A stretch of DNA of 64,000 bases, taken from Vreelandella lutescens (GTDB taxonomy: Bacteria; Pseudomonadota; Gammaproteobacteria; Pseudomonadales; Halomonadaceae). The stretch's first letter is position 1. Each line of letters starts with the position of its first letter. The translations under genes were made by a program, and so were the position numbers. Location: positions 434,001 through 498,000 of the forward strand of contig NZ_BMHM01000002.1 of NCBI RefSeq assembly GCF_014640815.1, written 5' to 3'. Shown one piece after another: positions 63,415 to 64,000 of the stretch. Under the pieces are notes generated by a model. The model did no database searches and was not told the DNA's origin. It worked only from the letters and a program-made list of their open reading frames with translations.

Positions 63415-63690
63415 ATGCCCATCTATGAGTACGAGTGCAAGGCCTGCGGCCATCGCATGGAAAAACTTCAGAAAATTAGCGCAGATCCTTTAAAAAGCTG
63501 CCCCGCGTGTCAGCAAGATGATCTGGAGCGTTTGGTCTCGGCAGCCGGGTTCCGCTTAGCGGGTGGCGGTTGGTACGAAACTGACTTCAAAACGGGCAGC
63601 AAAAAGAATCTTGCTGCCGATGGAAAGGCCTCTGGCAGCGCAAAAACGGATGCCAGTAGCACATCAACGAAAAATGGCGCTGCGGCATAG
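63415..63690 (+). CDS. FmdB-family zinc ribbon protein
   Basis: 91 residues from the ATG at 63415. N-terminal zinc ribbon MPIYEYECKACGHRMEKL then SCPACQQDD, followed by a Ser/Thr/Ala-rich tail. AGGAG upstream. Often upstream of aspS in gammaproteobacteria, as here. Confidence 0.85.
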   Translation: MPIYEYECKACGHRMEKLQKISADPLKSCPACQQDDLERLVSAAGFRLAGGGWYETDFKTGSKKNLAADGKASGSAKTDASSTSTKNGAAA

Positions 63691-63757
63691 CCGCGGCTGT
63701 CAGGGCTGTTTGAGGCCCAAGACAACTTAATTGCCACGAAACAGAACAGGATTAGAC

Positions 63758-64000
63758 ATGCGCAGCCATTATTGCGGCCAGCTTAACGAAACATTGGTGG
63801 ATCAAACGGTCACCGTTTGCGGCTGGGTTCACCGCCGTCGTGACCACGGTGGGGTTATCTTTCTCGACATGCGTGACCGTGATGGTATCGCTCAATTTGT
63901 CGTAGACCCCGATACCGCCGAGGCGTTTGCTAATGCCGACCGCGCGCGCAGCGAGTATGTTCTGCGTATTACGGGCCGCGTTCGGCTGCGCCCTGAAGGC
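63758..64000 (+). CDS. aspS: Aspartyl-tRNA synthetase, N-terminal part
   Basis: 81 residues to the window edge. [40 protein letters not shown] and [10 protein letters not shown] are the OB-fold anticodon-binding domain of bacterial AspRS. AGGA precedes the ATG. The rest lies beyond the window. Confidence 0.95.
   Translation, partial: MRSHYCGQLNETLVDQTVTVCGWVHRRRDHGGVIFLDMRDRDGIAQFVVDPDTAEAFANADRARSEYVLRITGRVRLRPEG

Overview
The window looks like a chromosomal segment of a moderately GC-rich gammaproteobacterium, most likely Halomonas or a close relative (Halomonadaceae). This is inferred from the overall resemblance of the core proteins (PrfC, UvrB, GcvP, PpnN, RegB/RegA, ScoA/ScoB) and not from a marker-gene comparison. 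It is mostly ordinary core genome, interrupted by one prophage-like accessory block of about 13 kb. Layout: 1-2.1 kb holds two tandem type IV pilin paralogs (the first cut by the window edge), a CigR/RcnB-like periplasmic protein and an inositol-monophosphatase-family enzyme. A tRNA-Pro(GGG) at 2.2 kb is followed directly by the accessory block (about 2.34-15.65 kb). That block has no integrase, portal, capsid or tail genes. It keeps a broken CI-like repressor, a Cro/YdaS-like gene, a replication initiator with four 22-bp iterons inside it, a VRR-NUC nuclease, and a complete lysis cassette (GH104 endolysin, holin, Rz, Rz1). Between these lie non-phage-like cargo genes on the minus strand: a SLATT-like two-TM protein, and a strongly AT-rich two-gene cassette (HEPN-motif protein plus a PD-(D/E)xK-like protein). 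That cassette is the best candidate here for an undescribed defence system. An orphan ORF resembling the nuclease end of a large terminase sits in the immunity region between two copies of a divergent control sequence. The replication initiator appears to be split in two by a 14-bp tandem duplication; removing one copy would restore a single 333-residue protein. 

From 16 kb onward the genome is housekeeping: a P2-type ATPase with altered ion-site residues; a TSUP exporter; ppnN; a LysR regulator; and the glycine-cleavage genes, with gcvH-gcvP on one strand and an AGCS amino-acid symporter plus gcvT divergent from them. An NlpD/EnvC-like LysM protein with a degenerate LytM domain and a PlsC-type acyltransferase follow. 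Ketone-body genes scoA-scoB, with a divergent LysR gene, lie near a 3-hydroxybutyrate dehydrogenase. Then come grxA, a HybE-like orphan, a RegB/RegA redox two-component pair, pyrC, mtnN and folD. 

At 42.2-42.8 kb a strong promoter precedes a tRNA cluster (Pro-TGG, Arg-TCT, His-GTG twice). After it comes a 12-copy heptamer repeat and a large gene fusing an Amt ammonium channel to PAS, GGDEF and EAL domains. The remainder holds an FAD amine oxidoreductase, a YjfB-like motility protein, prfC, a TatD nuclease, ygfZ, an HMA-like/OsmC pair, uvrB, nei, a class I fumarase, cardiolipin synthase, a HypT-like regulator, a NadM-Nudix enzyme, a YihY/BrkB membrane protein, acylphosphatase, a 2-hydroxyacid dehydrogenase, an FmdB zinc ribbon and the start of aspS. 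All calls come from reading the sequence; no database search was run.
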